DNA from: JAOPZW01 sp036555665
GTDB taxonomy: Bacteria; Actinomycetota; Thermoleophilia; Solirubrobacterales; Solirubrobacteraceae
Assembly: GCA_036555665.1 (NCBI GenBank)
Contig: DATBKW010000063.1
Span: 1 to 38,697 of the forward strand
DNA: 38,697 nucleotides
Direction of reading: 5' to 3'
Part shown: positions 7,517 to 16,346 of the stretch, one piece after another
How the letters are laid out: each line of letters begins with the position of its first letter
Numbering within the stretch: the stretch's first letter is position 1
Program-made: the position numbers and the translations under genes
The notes under the pieces: model-generated
What the model saw: only the letters and a program-made list of their open reading frames with translations
The model's database searches: none
Told to the model about the DNA's origin: nothing

Positions 7517-8404
7517 CTAAAGGCGGACGCCCGCGAGTCCTTCGACCGTTTCGAGGATCGCGGCGAAATCCGCGTCGCCCAGATCCCTGCCCATGCCGGC
7601 CGTCAGCGCCTCGCGCACGGCGGCCGCGGCCGGGAAGGGAACACCAGCCGCCTGGCCCTCCTCGAGGCACAGGCGGACGTCCTTGAGCATGTGCTCGAGC
7701 TTGAACAACGTGCTGTAGTCGTGCTCGCGCATCGGCCCCGCCTTGAGGGCGAGCATCGCCGAGCCGCCGCTGCCCGCGGCCATGACCTTGGTCAGCGCGT
7801 CGAGGTCGACGCCGGTCGCCCGCCCGACGACGAGCGCCTGCGCGAGCGTGTGCGCATTGGCCGCCGCCACGGCGTTGTTGATGAGCTTGACCATCTCGCC
7901 GAGGCCGACCTCCTCGCCGACGTGCACGATCAGCTCGCCCATGGCCTCGAACAGCGGCAGCGCGCGCTGGAAGTCGTCGCGCGCACCGCTGGCCATGATC
8001 GTCAGCGTCCCGTCCTCGGCCTTCGGGCTGGAGCCCGTCACCGGCGCGTCGACGAAGCCGATGTCGCGTTCGGCGAGCGCCGCCGCGAGCCGGCGGCTGT
8101 CGCCCGGCGCGATGGTCGACATGTCGACGCACAGCGCTCCCGCCGCCGCGCCCTGCGCGACCCCGTCGGCGCCCAGCAGCACCTCGGTGACCTGCGCGCC
8201 GTCGACGACCATCGTGATCACCACGTCGCTGGCCGCGCCGACCTCGGCCGGCGTCGGCACCACCGTGCCGCCGTGCTCGGCCGCCCACGCCTCGGCCCGC
8301 TCGCGCGTGCGGTTGTAGACGGTCAGCTCCGCGCCCGCGCGGCGCAGGTTGGCCGCCATGCGCGAACCCATGATCCCCAGCCCGACGAAGCCGATGCGCT
8401 CCAC
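7517..8404 (-). CDS. NAD(P)-dependent beta-hydroxyacid dehydrogenase (3-hydroxyisobutyrate dehydrogenase family)
   Basis: A 295-residue member of the 3-hydroxyisobutyrate / tartronate-semialdehyde reductase family. The Rossmann motif GLGIMG is at residues 8-13, with the cofactor-selecting loop YNRTRER at 30-36 (Arg/Thr there favours NADP, an inference). The substrate-binding motif DAPVTGS is at about 119-125, and the catalytic lysine is K173 in GEMVKLINN. The enzymes interconvert a 3-hydroxy acid and its semialdehyde, in valine breakdown or glyoxylate metabolism; the substrate cannot be chosen from sequence. It is the expected length. It follows the LAL regulator on the same strand, but palindrome copy C separates them. 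Confidence 0.88.
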   Translation of the reverse strand: MERIGFVGLGIMGSRMAANLRRAGAELTVYNRTRERAEAWAAEHGGTVVPTPAEVGAASDVVITMVVDGAQVTEVLLGADGVAQGAAAGALCVDMSTIAPGDSRRLAAALAERDIGFVDAPVTGSSPKAEDGTLTIMASGARDDFQRALPLFEAMGELIVHVGEEVGLGEMVKLINNAVAAANAHTLAQALVVGRATGVDLDALTKVMAAGSGGSAMLALKAGPMREHDYSTLFKLEHMLKDVRLCLEEGQAAGVPFPAAAAVREALTAGMGRDLGDADFAAILETVEGLAGVRL

Positions 8405-8431
8405 GGGCGCAGATCCTACGAACCCCCGACG

Positions 8432-8480
8432 GCGAACGTCCCTGACGTCACAATCCTGTTGTTACGTCACGGACGTTCGC
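8432..8480. repeat. Intergenic palindrome, copy C (19 of 21 pairs)
   Basis: Arms 8433-8453 and 8459-8479 pair at 19 of 21 positions, with a 5-nt centre and one further flanking G-C pair. The right arm is identical to the right arm of copy B (TTGTTACGTCACGGACGTTC core). The element begins 12 bases past the stop codon of the LAL regulator gene and about 28 bases before the next minus-strand gene's start. It is therefore placed to end the regulator's transcript. Confidence 0.88.
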
Positions 8481-8491
8481 GGCCGGCGTGG

Positions 8492-11400
8492 TCAGCCGGG
8501 CGGGCTCACGGCCAGCCCGCCGTCCAGGCCGAGCCGGTGCGCCACCGCGGCGGCCTCGGTGCGGCTGCGGACGTCGAGCTTGGAGAGGATCCGCGACACG
8601 TGGACGCTTGCGGTCTTCTCGGCCATGAAGAGCGCCTCGCCGATCTCGCGGTTCGTCCGGCCCTCGGCCACGAGCGCGAGCACCTGGCGCTCGCGCGGCG
8701 TCAGGCCGAACGGGTCTTCCTCCTCGACGGCCGCGGCGGCGGGCTCGGGTGCGGGGGCTGTTCCCGAGGCGAGCGTCAGCCGGGCGCGCGCCGCCAGGCT
8801 CTCGATCTCCCCGAGCAGCCAGCTCGCGCCGAGCGCAGAGGTGAGCGCATGGGCGCGATCGAGCTGGGCCGCCGCCGCCTCGCGATCGCCGGCGGCGATA
8901 TGGCCCTCGGCCGCGCGCCAGCGCATGATCGCGCCCGGATAGGGCCGCCCGATGGCCTCCCACGTCTCCGCGGCGGCCTCGTGCAGCGCGGGGTCGGGCT
9001 TGCCGGTGCCCCGGGCGTGCTCGGCCTCGGCGCTGCGCAGCCAGGCACGTTCGACGGGGCCGCCGTCGTCGGCCGCGGCGCGCACGCGTGCGACGTGGAA
9101 CTCGCCCTCCATCAGCGCGCGGCGCGTCTCCTCGGCGTCGCCGAGGTCGCGGGCGCGCTGCGCCGCGTCGGCCTCCGTGACCGCGCCGATCGTCGCCACG
9201 CGGGCCAACCGGACCACGTCGTCGGTGCACGTCTCGATGCGGTCCAGCGCGGCCTGCACGGCGGCGCGGGCGGCATCGAGGTTGCCCGCGCGGCGTTCGA
9301 GCTCGGCCAGCAGCGCGCCGAGGACCCCGAGGAACTGCGGCTCGTCGATGTTGCGCGTCGCTTCCTGGGCCTGCTTGAGCAGGTCGCGCGCGAGCGCGGT
9401 GTCGCCGCGGCCCATCGCCAGCTCCGCGCGGCGCAGGACGGCGTTGACGAACGTCGTCCCCGCCCAGGGGCGCGTGTCGACGATGTGCTGCTCGGCGAAG
9501 GGCCAATCGCCGGTGTCGAAGGCGATCTCGCCGTCGAGCAGCTCCAGCCAGTCGCAGCGCTCGCCGCGGGTGCCCGCGATCTCGCGGCCCTGCCGCACGA
9601 TCTCGCGCGCCTCATCGGAGCGCCCGGCCTGGTGAAGCATGTCGGCCAGGTTGAGGTAGGCGGATTCGAGCTCGCGCGCGCGCTCGCTCGACGCGGCGAG
9701 GTCGATCGCCGCGCGCAGCTTCTCGGTGCCTTCCTCGATCTCGCCCAGGCTCATCAGCGAGGTGCCCAGGGCATTGAGCGCGCGCGACTGTGCGCCCGGG
9801 TCGCCGGCCGCCTCGGCGACCGGCAGCGCGGCGCGAGCGGCCGCGATGGCGCTGCGGTGGCGGCCACGGAGCATGAGGAACGAGGAGCGCCGGGCGAGCA
9901 GCAGCGCGCGCTCGCGGCTGACGTCGTCGTCGGGCAGCAGCTCCAGCCCGCGCTCGAGCATCCCGAGCGCGGACTCCGCCGCCCCGACACCCCAGCGCGC
10001 CGAGGCCAGGCGCTCCATCAGCCAGGCGGCGCGGTGCGGGTGTGCCGCCTCGTCGACCTCCGCCAGCGCCGCCTCGTACAGCGCGACGGCCCGGACCCGG
10101 TGCCCGTCGAGCTCGTGGGCCACGCCAGCGCGCTTGAGCAGCGCCCAGTGCCCGATGCCGGCGACCGCCTCGGCGTCGGCGACGCGCGGCCACAGCTCGA
10201 GGGCGCGCTCGAAGAGGCGCGCCGCCTCACGATGGGCGTGGATCGCGTCGGACGCGTCGGCGGCGCGCACCGCGGCGGCCAGCGCTCCGGGCTGGTCGCC
10301 GGCGGACAGGTAGTGATGCGCGATCCCCGCGAGGATCTGCGCGCCGGGACCGTCGGCGTCGACACGGCGTTCGAGCGCGCGGGCGAGCGCGAGATGCAGC
10401 TCCGCGTGCTCGCCGGGAAGCAGGTCGTCGTGCACGACCTCGCGCAGCAGCGCGTGGCGGAAGCCGTAGCGCCCTTCGGGATCGACCACCACGACGTGCC
10501 CGGTCACCGTCTCGCGCAGGGCGTCGCGCAGGGCGATGGAGTCGAGCGTCGAGGCGTCGGCCAGCAGCGAGTGATCGACGCGGCGACCGACGGCCAGCAG
10601 GCGCAGGACGTCCTGGGCGTCGGGCGGCAGCGCCTCGATGCGGACCATCAGCGCGTCGCGCATGGTCGAGGGCAGCTCGCCGCGGCCGTCGAGACCGGCC
10701 GCCAGCAGCTCCTCGGTGAAGAACGGGTTGCCCTCGCTGCGCGCGTACAGGCGCTCGACCAGCGACGGCTCGGCGGGGCCGCCGAGGATGTCGGCCAGCT
10801 GCTCGGTCAGCTCGTCGTGCGAGAGCGGCGGCAGCTCGATGCGGCGGGCGCGCGGCGCCCGCTCCAGCTCGGCCAGCAGCGAGCGCAGGGGGTGGCGGCG
10901 GTGCAGCTCGTCGGGGCGGTACGAGGCGAGCACGAGCACGCGCTCGGCGCGCAGGCTGCGCGCGAGGAAGACGAGCAGGGCGCGCGTCGAGGCGTCGGCC
11001 CAGTGCAGGTCTTCGATGCCGAGGACCACCGGCGCGTTGCGACCGAGGCGATCCAGGAGCGTCAGCAGCGCCTCGAAGACCCGGGCCTGGGCGGGGTCGT
11101 CGCGCTCGCCGGCCGCCAGCCCGTCGGGCCCGGCGAACTCGGGCAGAAGGCTCGCGAGCCCGGCCCGTGTGGCCGGGCCGAGCTCGTCGAGTACCGGGTC
11201 GCCGTCGCGCGTGAGGGATCGCAGGGCGGCGACGATCGGGGCGTAGGGGAGCTCGTCCTCTCCGAGCGAGACGCAGTCTCCGGTGATGACGCGCGCTCCA
11301 GCCGCGAACGCGTTGCGTTCCAGCTCCTTGAGCAGGCGGGTCTTGCCTACGCCCGATTCACCCGCGATGAAGGCGAGCGATGGGCGCCCAGCCGAGGCGT

Positions 11401-11512
11401 CGCGAAGGGCCGCTTCGAGCTCCGCGAGCTCTCGCGTCCTTCCGATGAACCGGCTGCTCGTCACGCGCGTGGCCACGGTTCCAGTATCGCTCGATGTCGT
11501 CGTTGCGGGCAT
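8492..11512 (-). CDS. LuxR-family LAL transcriptional regulator with AAA ATPase domain
   Basis: A very large regulator of the LAL class. From the chosen ATG (1006 residues), an AAA-16-like ATPase opens with SRFIGRTREL, followed by Walker A GESGVGKT at 51-58 and a Walker B region GIEDLHWAD. A long helical, TPR-like middle comes next, and a C-terminal LuxR HTH occupies about 937-996 (LTPRERQVLALVAEGRTNREI). LALs bind ATP and an inducer through the middle region and activate target operons. It lies downstream of hyuBA on the same strand, which makes that operon a candidate target, by context only. No start has a clear Shine-Dalgarno: ATG 11581 adds a Cys-rich stretch, and GTG 11476 has GATACT seven bases ahead as for a leaderless message. 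Palindrome copy C follows the stop. Confidence 0.88.
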   Translation of the reverse strand: MPATTTSSDTGTVATRVTSSRFIGRTRELAELEAALRDASAGRPSLAFIAGESGVGKTRLLKELERNAFAAGARVITGDCVSLGEDELPYAPIVAALRSLTRDGDPVLDELGPATRAGLASLLPEFAGPDGLAAGERDDPAQARVFEALLTLLDRLGRNAPVVLGIEDLHWADASTRALLVFLARSLRAERVLVLASYRPDELHRRHPLRSLLAELERAPRARRIELPPLSHDELTEQLADILGGPAEPSLVERLYARSEGNPFFTEELLAAGLDGRGELPSTMRDALMVRIEALPPDAQDVLRLLAVGRRVDHSLLADASTLDSIALRDALRETVTGHVVVVDPEGRYGFRHALLREVVHDDLLPGEHAELHLALARALERRVDADGPGAQILAGIAHHYLSAGDQPGALAAAVRAADASDAIHAHREAARLFERALELWPRVADAEAVAGIGHWALLKRAGVAHELDGHRVRAVALYEAALAEVDEAAHPHRAAWLMERLASARWGVGAAESALGMLERGLELLPDDDVSRERALLLARRSSFLMLRGRHRSAIAAARAALPVAEAAGDPGAQSRALNALGTSLMSLGEIEEGTEKLRAAIDLAASSERARELESAYLNLADMLHQAGRSDEAREIVRQGREIAGTRGERCDWLELLDGEIAFDTGDWPFAEQHIVDTRPWAGTTFVNAVLRRAELAMGRGDTALARDLLKQAQEATRNIDEPQFLGVLGALLAELERRAGNLDAARAAVQAALDRIETCTDDVVRLARVATIGAVTEADAAQRARDLGDAEETRRALMEGEFHVARVRAAADDGGPVERAWLRSAEAEHARGTGKPDPALHEAAAETWEAIGRPYPGAIMRWRAAEGHIAAGDREAAAAQLDRAHALTSALGASWLLGEIESLAARARLTLASGTAPAPEPAAAAVEEEDPFGLTPRERQVLALVAEGRTNREIGEALFMAEKTASVHVSRILSKLDVRSRTEAAAVAHRLGLDGGLAVSPPG

Positions 11513-11612
11513 CCGACAGATGGGGGCTGTGCAACAGGTTGAACATGAGGAGATGGTGCTCTCGTGTGCGAATGCGCACATCGGGCGGATGGAGCCTCTT
11601 CTGCGACGCGAC

Positions 11613-11630
11613 CCCTTACCTGCATAAGGG
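11613..11630. promoter_or_regulatory. Inverted repeat downstream of hyuB / upstream of the LAL gene
   Basis: CCCTTA (11613-11618), 6 nt, TAAGGG (11625-11630), with a further direct copy of CCCCTTAC running into the hyuB stop codon at 11637-11639. It lies in the gap between hyuB and the LAL start. It could be an operator for the regulator gene or a weak terminator of the hyu transcript. The stem is short, so significance is uncertain. Confidence 0.35.
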
Positions 11631-11636
11631 CACCCC

Positions 11637-13118
11637 TTACGGCGTGCCGAAACCCCCGCCTCCAGGGGTCTCCAGGCGCAGGCGCCCGCCCGCCCGCAAC
11701 GTCCCGGAGGCCTTGGGCGCGAGCTCCTCGCCGTCGAGCAGGTTGCGCCCGCGCGCTCCCGGCTCGCCGCCGTCGGCCCCCGGCGGCGGGTGGCGGCGGC
11801 GCTCGGTCAGCAGCGAATAACGGACGTCCTCGAGCGCCTGCAGCTCGCGGATCACGCCGTCGCCGCCACGGTGGCGCCCGCCGCCGCCCGAGCCGCGCCG
11901 CAGCGCGTACTCGACCACGCGCAGCGGGAACTCCAGCTCGAGCGCCTCGACCGGGGTGTTGAGCGTGTTGGACATCGCGACGTGCACGGCGCTGGGGCCG
12001 TCGGCGTCCGGACACGCCCCCTGGCCGCCGCCGAGCGTCTCGTAGTACGTCCACGCGTCGGTGCCCAGCGTGACGTTGTTCATCGTCCCCTGGCCGAGCG
12101 CGCGCCCGAAGGCGGCGAGCACGAGGTCGGCCACCCGCGAGGAGGTCTCGACGTTGCCGCCGGCCACCGCCGCCGGCGCGCGCGCGTTGAGCAGCGAGCC
12201 CTCCGGGGCCAGGACCGTGATCGGGCGATAGGCGCCGGCGCTCGGCGGGATGTCGGGGTCGGTCAGCACGCGGACCGCGAACAGGCACGCGCTGGCCGTC
12301 ACGGCCAGCGGGCAGTTGAGGTTGCCCTCGTGCTGCGCCGCGGAACCGCCGAAGTCGAGGGTCAGCTCGTCGCCCGCGACGGTCGCGGCCAGGCGCAGCT
12401 CGAGGTCTTCGTCGGCAGCCTCGAGCACGTCGACGGCGCTGCGCGTGCCGTCTTCGAGGTCGGCCAGGCAGGCGCGCGTGCGCCGCTCGGCGTAGTCGAG
12501 CACCGCCGCCGTGGCCTCGCGCAGGAAGCCGATGCCGACGCGGTCGGCCAGCTCGGCCAGGCGGCGGGCGCCGGTGCGGTTGGCGGCAAGCTGCGCGCGC
12601 AGGTCGGCGCGCCGGTGCGCGGGCTGGCGCATCTGCGCGGCCAGCTCGTCGATGGCCTTGTCGTCGAGCACGCGCGGCGCGATGACGACGCCCTCCTCCT
12701 CCAGGGTGGTCGAGTCGGCCGGCATCGAGCCGGGCACCTTGCCGCCGACGTCGGCGTGATGGGCGCGGGCGGCGGCGAAGCCCAGCAGCTCGCCGTCGTG
12801 GAAGGCCGGTGTGACGACCGTGATGTCGGGCAGGTGCGTGCCGCCGGCGTAGGGGTCGTTGAGGACCCAGGCAACGCCCGGCGCGTGGTCGCGCTCGCGC
12901 ACCGCGGCCACGGCGGCCGGCATCGCGCCGAGGTGCACCGGGATGTGCTCGGCCTGCATGACCATCTCGCCGGCCGGGTCGAACAGCGCCGTCGAGCAGT
13001 CGCGGCGCTCCTTGATGTTGGCGCTGTGCGCGGAGCGCACGAGCACCGCGCCCATCTCCTCGCAGGCGGCGCGCAGCGCGCCCGCGGTGACCTGCAGGTC
13101 GATCGGGTCGACGGTCAC
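11637..13118 (-). CDS. hyuB: Hydantoinase B / oxoprolinase subunit
   Basis: The 493-residue protein is a hydantoinase B/oxoprolinase (N-methylhydantoinase B-like): N-terminal MTVDPIDLQVTAGALRAACEEM, a conserved WVLNDPYAGGTHLPDI region with the metal-binding-type NDPY..GTHLPD motif, HADVGGKVPGSM, and a glycine-rich C-terminus ending GGGGFGTP as in the family. With HyuA it forms a complex that opens a cyclic amide (5-oxoproline or a hydantoin) using ATP. Alone it is thought to hold the hydrolytic centre, but the substrate is not readable from sequence. It overlaps hyuA by four bases (ATGA), indicating translational coupling. It is followed by the LAL regulator, its possible controller. Confidence 0.9.
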   Translation of the reverse strand: MTVDPIDLQVTAGALRAACEEMGAVLVRSAHSANIKERRDCSTALFDPAGEMVMQAEHIPVHLGAMPAAVAAVRERDHAPGVAWVLNDPYAGGTHLPDITVVTPAFHDGELLGFAAARAHHADVGGKVPGSMPADSTTLEEEGVVIAPRVLDDKAIDELAAQMRQPAHRRADLRAQLAANRTGARRLAELADRVGIGFLREATAAVLDYAERRTRACLADLEDGTRSAVDVLEAADEDLELRLAATVAGDELTLDFGGSAAQHEGNLNCPLAVTASACLFAVRVLTDPDIPPSAGAYRPITVLAPEGSLLNARAPAAVAGGNVETSSRVADLVLAAFGRALGQGTMNNVTLGTDAWTYYETLGGGQGACPDADGPSAVHVAMSNTLNTPVEALELEFPLRVVEYALRRGSGGGGRHRGGDGVIRELQALEDVRYSLLTERRRHPPPGADGGEPGARGRNLLDGEELAPKASGTLRAGGRLRLETPGGGGFGTP

Positions 13119-14962
13119 GCGCGCTCCAGGATCAGCGTGCCGGTGTCGTCGGTCGCGCCGCGCCAGCCCTCCGGGACGACGAGCGTGGCCTCGGGCAGGC
13201 GCATCACCCTCGGGCCGTCGACGCGCTCCCCGGGCGCGCCGCCGAACTCGAGCGGCTCGGCGGGCAGGCGGCCCGTGGCGCGCACGGTCACGAGCTCGAC
13301 CTCGCCGTCAGGGTCGCGGTGGCCGTAGCGCTCCTCGTGCAGCGCCTCGAAGCGCTCGCGCAGATCGTCGTCCGAGCCGCGCACGGTCAGCTCGTGCGAC
13401 TGGCCGCGGTAGCGCAGGTCCCACGCCAGCTCGATCTCCGGCTCGCCGCCGAGCGTCGCACGGACCTCGTCGCGCAGCGCGTCGGCGCCGGCCTCGCCGT
13501 CGCCGAGCACGGTGCGCTGGGCATCGGCGCGCCGGTCGGCCGCGGCCAGGCCCAGGGCGCTGAGCACCCCGGATGCGCGCGGCACGAGGATCTTCGTCAT
13601 CCCCAGCTCGTCGGCGATCGCCGCCGCGTGCAGCGGCCCGGCGCCGCCGAAGGCCAGCAGCGCGAAGCGCCGCGGATCCACGCCGCGCTCCACGGTCATG
13701 ACCCGCAGCGCGCGCACCATCTCGGCGTTGGCCACGCGGACGATGCCCTCCGCGCACGCCTGCACGTCGAGGTCGAGCTGGTCGGCGAGGCGCTCGACGG
13801 CGGCGTGCGCCGCGTCCGCGTCGAGCGCGACGTCGCCGGCCAGCGGCGCGTCGGCGCTCAGGTGGCCGAGGACGAGGTTGGCGTCGGTGACCGTCGGCTC
13901 GGTGCCGCCGCGGCCGTAGCACGCGGGGCCGGGCTCGGCGCCCGCGCTGTGCGGGCCGACGCGCAGCGCGCCGCCGGGGTCGCGCCAGGCGATCGAGCCG
14001 CCGCCGGCGCCGACGGTGTGGATGTCGACCATCGGCAGCGCGAGCGGGCGACCTCCGACCTCGCGCGCGGTGGTCTCGCGCACGCGGCCGCCCTCGACGA
14101 CGCAGACGTCGCAGGAGGTGCCGCCCATGTCGAAGCACAGCAGGTCGGGCTCGCCGCAGCGCGCCGCCAGAAGGGCCGCGGCCGCCGCGCCGCCCGCGGG
14201 GCCGCTGAGCACGGTCAGGGCGGCGTGCTCGGCGGCGGCGTCGAGCGCGGCGAGGCCGCCGCTGGACTGCATGATCGCCGGGGCCGGCAGGCCGGCCTCG
14301 CGCGCGGCGAGCAGCAGCCGGCGCAGGTAGCGCCCGAGCAGAGGGGAGAGAGCGGCATCGACCTCGGTCGTGGCGGCGCGCTCGAACTCGCGGAAGGTGC
14401 CCACGACCTCGTGCGACAGCGAGACGTGGACGCCGAGGCGCGCGCGCAGCGCATCGCCGATCGCGCGCTCGTGATCGGGGTGGCGGTAACTGTGCAGCAG
14501 GCACACGGCCACGGCCTCGGGCTCGGCCGCCGCGACCTCGTCGACCAGCCTGTCGAGGCCGGTCAGCGCCTCGATCACCCCGTCGGGCCCCGTGCGCTCG
14601 CGCGCGGCGAAGCGCCGCTCAGACGGGGTCAGCGGCGCTGGGTGCGCCGCGCACAGGCGGTAGAGCTCGCGCCGCGTCTGGCGCCCGAGCGCGACGAGAT
14701 CGGTGAACCCGGCGGTCGCCACGAAGGAGGTGCGCGCGACCTTGCCTTCGAGCAGCGCGTTGGTCGCGACCGTCATGCCGTGAGCGAAGCTCTCGACGTC
14801 GCCCGCGCTCGCGCCCGCGGAGCGCAGGGCGCGGCCGACCGCGGTCATCACCGCGCGCGACTGGTCGCCGGGCGTGGTCGGCGCCTTGGCCGTGTGCAGC
14901 TTGCCGCCGGCGACGAGGACGGCATCGGTGAACGTCCCGCCCACGTCGACGCCGAGCAGCAT
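13115..14962 (-). CDS. hyuA: Hydantoinase A / oxoprolinase ATP-binding subunit
   Basis: The 615-residue protein begins MLLGVDVGGTFTDAVLV, the phosphate-binding loop of the Hydant_A_N/actin-like fold, and carries DMGGTSCDV (second phosphate loop), VGAGGGSIAW and the long C-terminal hydantoinase A domain. It is the ATP-using half of the two-subunit hydantoinase/5-oxoprolinase and is of family length. In the cytoplasm it would activate the imide or lactam for ring opening by HyuB. ATG 14962 is preceded by no clear Shine-Dalgarno. It is first of the hyuA-hyuB transcript. Assignment to N-methylhydantoin, acetone carboxylase-like or oxoproline chemistry cannot be made from sequence alone. Confidence 0.9.
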   Translation of the reverse strand: MLLGVDVGGTFTDAVLVAGGKLHTAKAPTTPGDQSRAVMTAVGRALRSAGASAGDVESFAHGMTVATNALLEGKVARTSFVATAGFTDLVALGRQTRRELYRLCAAHPAPLTPSERRFAARERTGPDGVIEALTGLDRLVDEVAAAEPEAVAVCLLHSYRHPDHERAIGDALRARLGVHVSLSHEVVGTFREFERAATTEVDAALSPLLGRYLRRLLLAAREAGLPAPAIMQSSGGLAALDAAAEHAALTVLSGPAGGAAAAALLAARCGEPDLLCFDMGGTSCDVCVVEGGRVRETTAREVGGRPLALPMVDIHTVGAGGGSIAWRDPGGALRVGPHSAGAEPGPACYGRGGTEPTVTDANLVLGHLSADAPLAGDVALDADAAHAAVERLADQLDLDVQACAEGIVRVANAEMVRALRVMTVERGVDPRRFALLAFGGAGPLHAAAIADELGMTKILVPRASGVLSALGLAAADRRADAQRTVLGDGEAGADALRDEVRATLGGEPEIELAWDLRYRGQSHELTVRGSDDDLRERFEALHEERYGHRDPDGEVELVTVRATGRLPAEPLEFGGAPGERVDGPRVMRLPEATLVVPEGWRGATDDTGTLILERA

Positions 14963-15042
14963 GCGGGGAGGCTATGTGGTCAGGACGAGTCGGCGACCGC
15001 ACCGCCGGGGCGCGGCCGCCGTGATGTCCACGCCCCTTCGCG

Positions 15043-15471
15043 CTACGCGGCGAGCGGCTCGCCCGCGGCCGGCACGACGTCCTCGGTCTCGGCGAGATGC
15101 TGGTGCGACGGGCAGTAGCCGTTGTGTGGCAGCGGCATCCGCTGGCACGGCGTGCCCCGCCGCGTGGTGGCCCGGCACTGCAGCGGCTGCCCGTTGACGT
15201 CGAAGCCGTTGTGCGGCATCCGCTCCAAGACTTCGACCGCGCACGCGAGATAGCCGTCGACCACCCGCCAGACCCGTGGCTGGGCCTGCATCGGGAAGTG
15301 CGACTTGATGTCCTGAAACAGGAAGCGTGCTGGGCGCGCGAAGTAGTGCCGGTCTCCTACCAGCCGTTGGACAGTTGCCTCGCATGAGCGAAGCACCTGT
15401 TCGTGCGCCTCCCTACCTCCGACGATCTCTCCCGACAGCTCGCGGTAGATCGCTCTGCTGACCTGGTACAT
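15043..15471 (-). CDS. Uncharacterised 142-aa protein with a Cys/His C-terminal motif
   Basis: I do not recognise a named family. Residues 1-85 are helical and rich in Arg and aromatics (ISRELSGEIV-like opening, HYFARPARFLFQDIKSHFP). The C-terminal part holds C99-x9-C109-x10-C120-x2-H123, in the pattern ATTRRGTPCQR..GYCPSH. Small CrxTxxGxpC...CxxH motifs of this sort occur in phage, plasmid and bacterial proteins as putative zinc-binding tails. A DNA or RNA-binding regulator is a guess. The ATG at 15471 gives the start that fits the protein; GAGGGA lies a few bases upstream. It is separated from hyuA by 80 bases with no recognisable feature, so is probably its own unit. Confidence 0.6.
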   Translation of the reverse strand: MYQVSRAIYRELSGEIVGGREAHEQVLRSCEATVQRLVGDRHYFARPARFLFQDIKSHFPMQAQPRVWRVVDGYLACAVEVLERMPHNGFDVNGQPLQCRATTRRGTPCQRMPLPHNGYCPSHQHLAETEDVVPAAGEPLAA

Positions 15472-15574
15472 GATCCCTCGACCGTGTCCTCCTGTTGGCC
15501 TCATCCCCCGGCCTGGACCAGTGGGCGAGTATGGCCCGCGCTTGTGAAGGCAGAAACGCGGGCAGTGTTGAGTT

Positions 15575-15590
15575 CGCGTTAAGAAACGCG
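15575..15590. terminator. Small hairpin after the membrane protein gene
   Basis: CGCGTT (15575-15580), loop AAGA, AACGCG (15585-15590) is a perfect 6-bp stem lying about 21 bases past the stop (15612) of the minus-strand membrane protein gene. There is no U-rich tail, so termination is only suggested by position. The rest of the 15472-15611 gap shows nothing definite. Confidence 0.35.
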
Positions 15591-15611
15591 GCCGTTCAGG
15601 AGAACTGGCGG

Positions 15612-16283
15612 TCATGCGAGCAGCGCCGCCGCGCCTGACGCGATCCGCCACGACGCCGCCGGCGCCTGGAAGGCGCTCGTCTCGGCCGAGGTGGCGGGGC
15701 GAAGCACGAACATGACGCGCGGGGTCGCGACAAAGGCGCGGCCGTCGCGCACCGCCACCCGCATGGGTAGTGCATGCAGCGACCCCTCCGAATGGATGCC
15801 GGCGAGGGACGGCTCGGTCGCGGCCAGCGCGGATCGGCAGGTCTGCCCGTCTCCGGCGAGCGCGGCCACCTGCTGCTGTTCGCTGGGCGCGAGGTACTGG
15901 CAGGCGGCGTAGGCGTTGCCGTCGACGACGGCCGCGGCGAGGAAGGCGCGGACGGTCGCGGCGGCGGCGGACGCGTCGGGCACCGTGGTGGCGACGGCGG
16001 CAGAGTCCTCGACGGGAAGCGCGATCGCGAGGACGACGGCGACGGCACCAATGGCCGCGAGCGCCGCGACCGGGCCGCGGTAGGGCTCGGGCGCGTCGGT
16101 GCGGTCGTCCTGACCGAGCATCGCGTGGACCGACATGGCGACCGCGACCGCGGCGGCGATCAGACCGGCGACGGTGCCGACGAGCAGCCACGCGGCGTGG
16201 GTGAGCGCCGTCGCGACGATCCCGCCGACAATGAGCGCGGTGAGCGATATGGCGCGAAGCAGGAGCTGGCCCGGTCCGGTCAT
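15612..16283 (-). CDS. Uncharacterised membrane protein with an extracytoplasmic C-terminal domain
   Basis: This 223-residue protein has three hydrophobic segments at about residues 12-30, 32-52 and 72-90, then a predicted exported domain (91-223) rich in alanine. The domain begins with a proline/alanine linker and carries C113..C129 spaced in a way that might form a disulphide. The helix pattern AVRAFLAAAVVDGNAYAACQYL in the domain recalls small NTF2-like or secreted stress domains, which is a weak resemblance. No catalytic motif is seen. The ATG at 16283 has no clear Shine-Dalgarno. It sits downstream of nadB on the same strand, 63 bases apart, but no functional link is evident. Confidence 0.6.
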   Translation of the reverse strand: MTGPGQLLLRAISLTALIVGGIVATALTHAAWLLVGTVAGLIAAAVAVAMSVHAMLGQDDRTDAPEPYRGPVAALAAIGAVAVVLAIALPVEDSAAVATTVPDASAAAATVRAFLAAAVVDGNAYAACQYLAPSEQQQVAALAGDGQTCRSALAATEPSLAGIHSEGSLHALPMRVAVRDGRAFVATPRVMFVLRPATSAETSAFQAPAASWRIASGAAALLA

Positions 16284-16346
16284 GGCACCGATGATTCGCC
16301 CGGGCCGTGTGCGGTGCCTCAGGGCCGTGTTCGCATCCGGTGTGCC

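Noticed and set aside
7691..11542. Plus-strand open frame of over 1200 codons across the LAL gene
   Set aside because: It is opposite the LAL ATPase, whose Walker and HTH motifs are clear; the antisense protein has no recognised domain.
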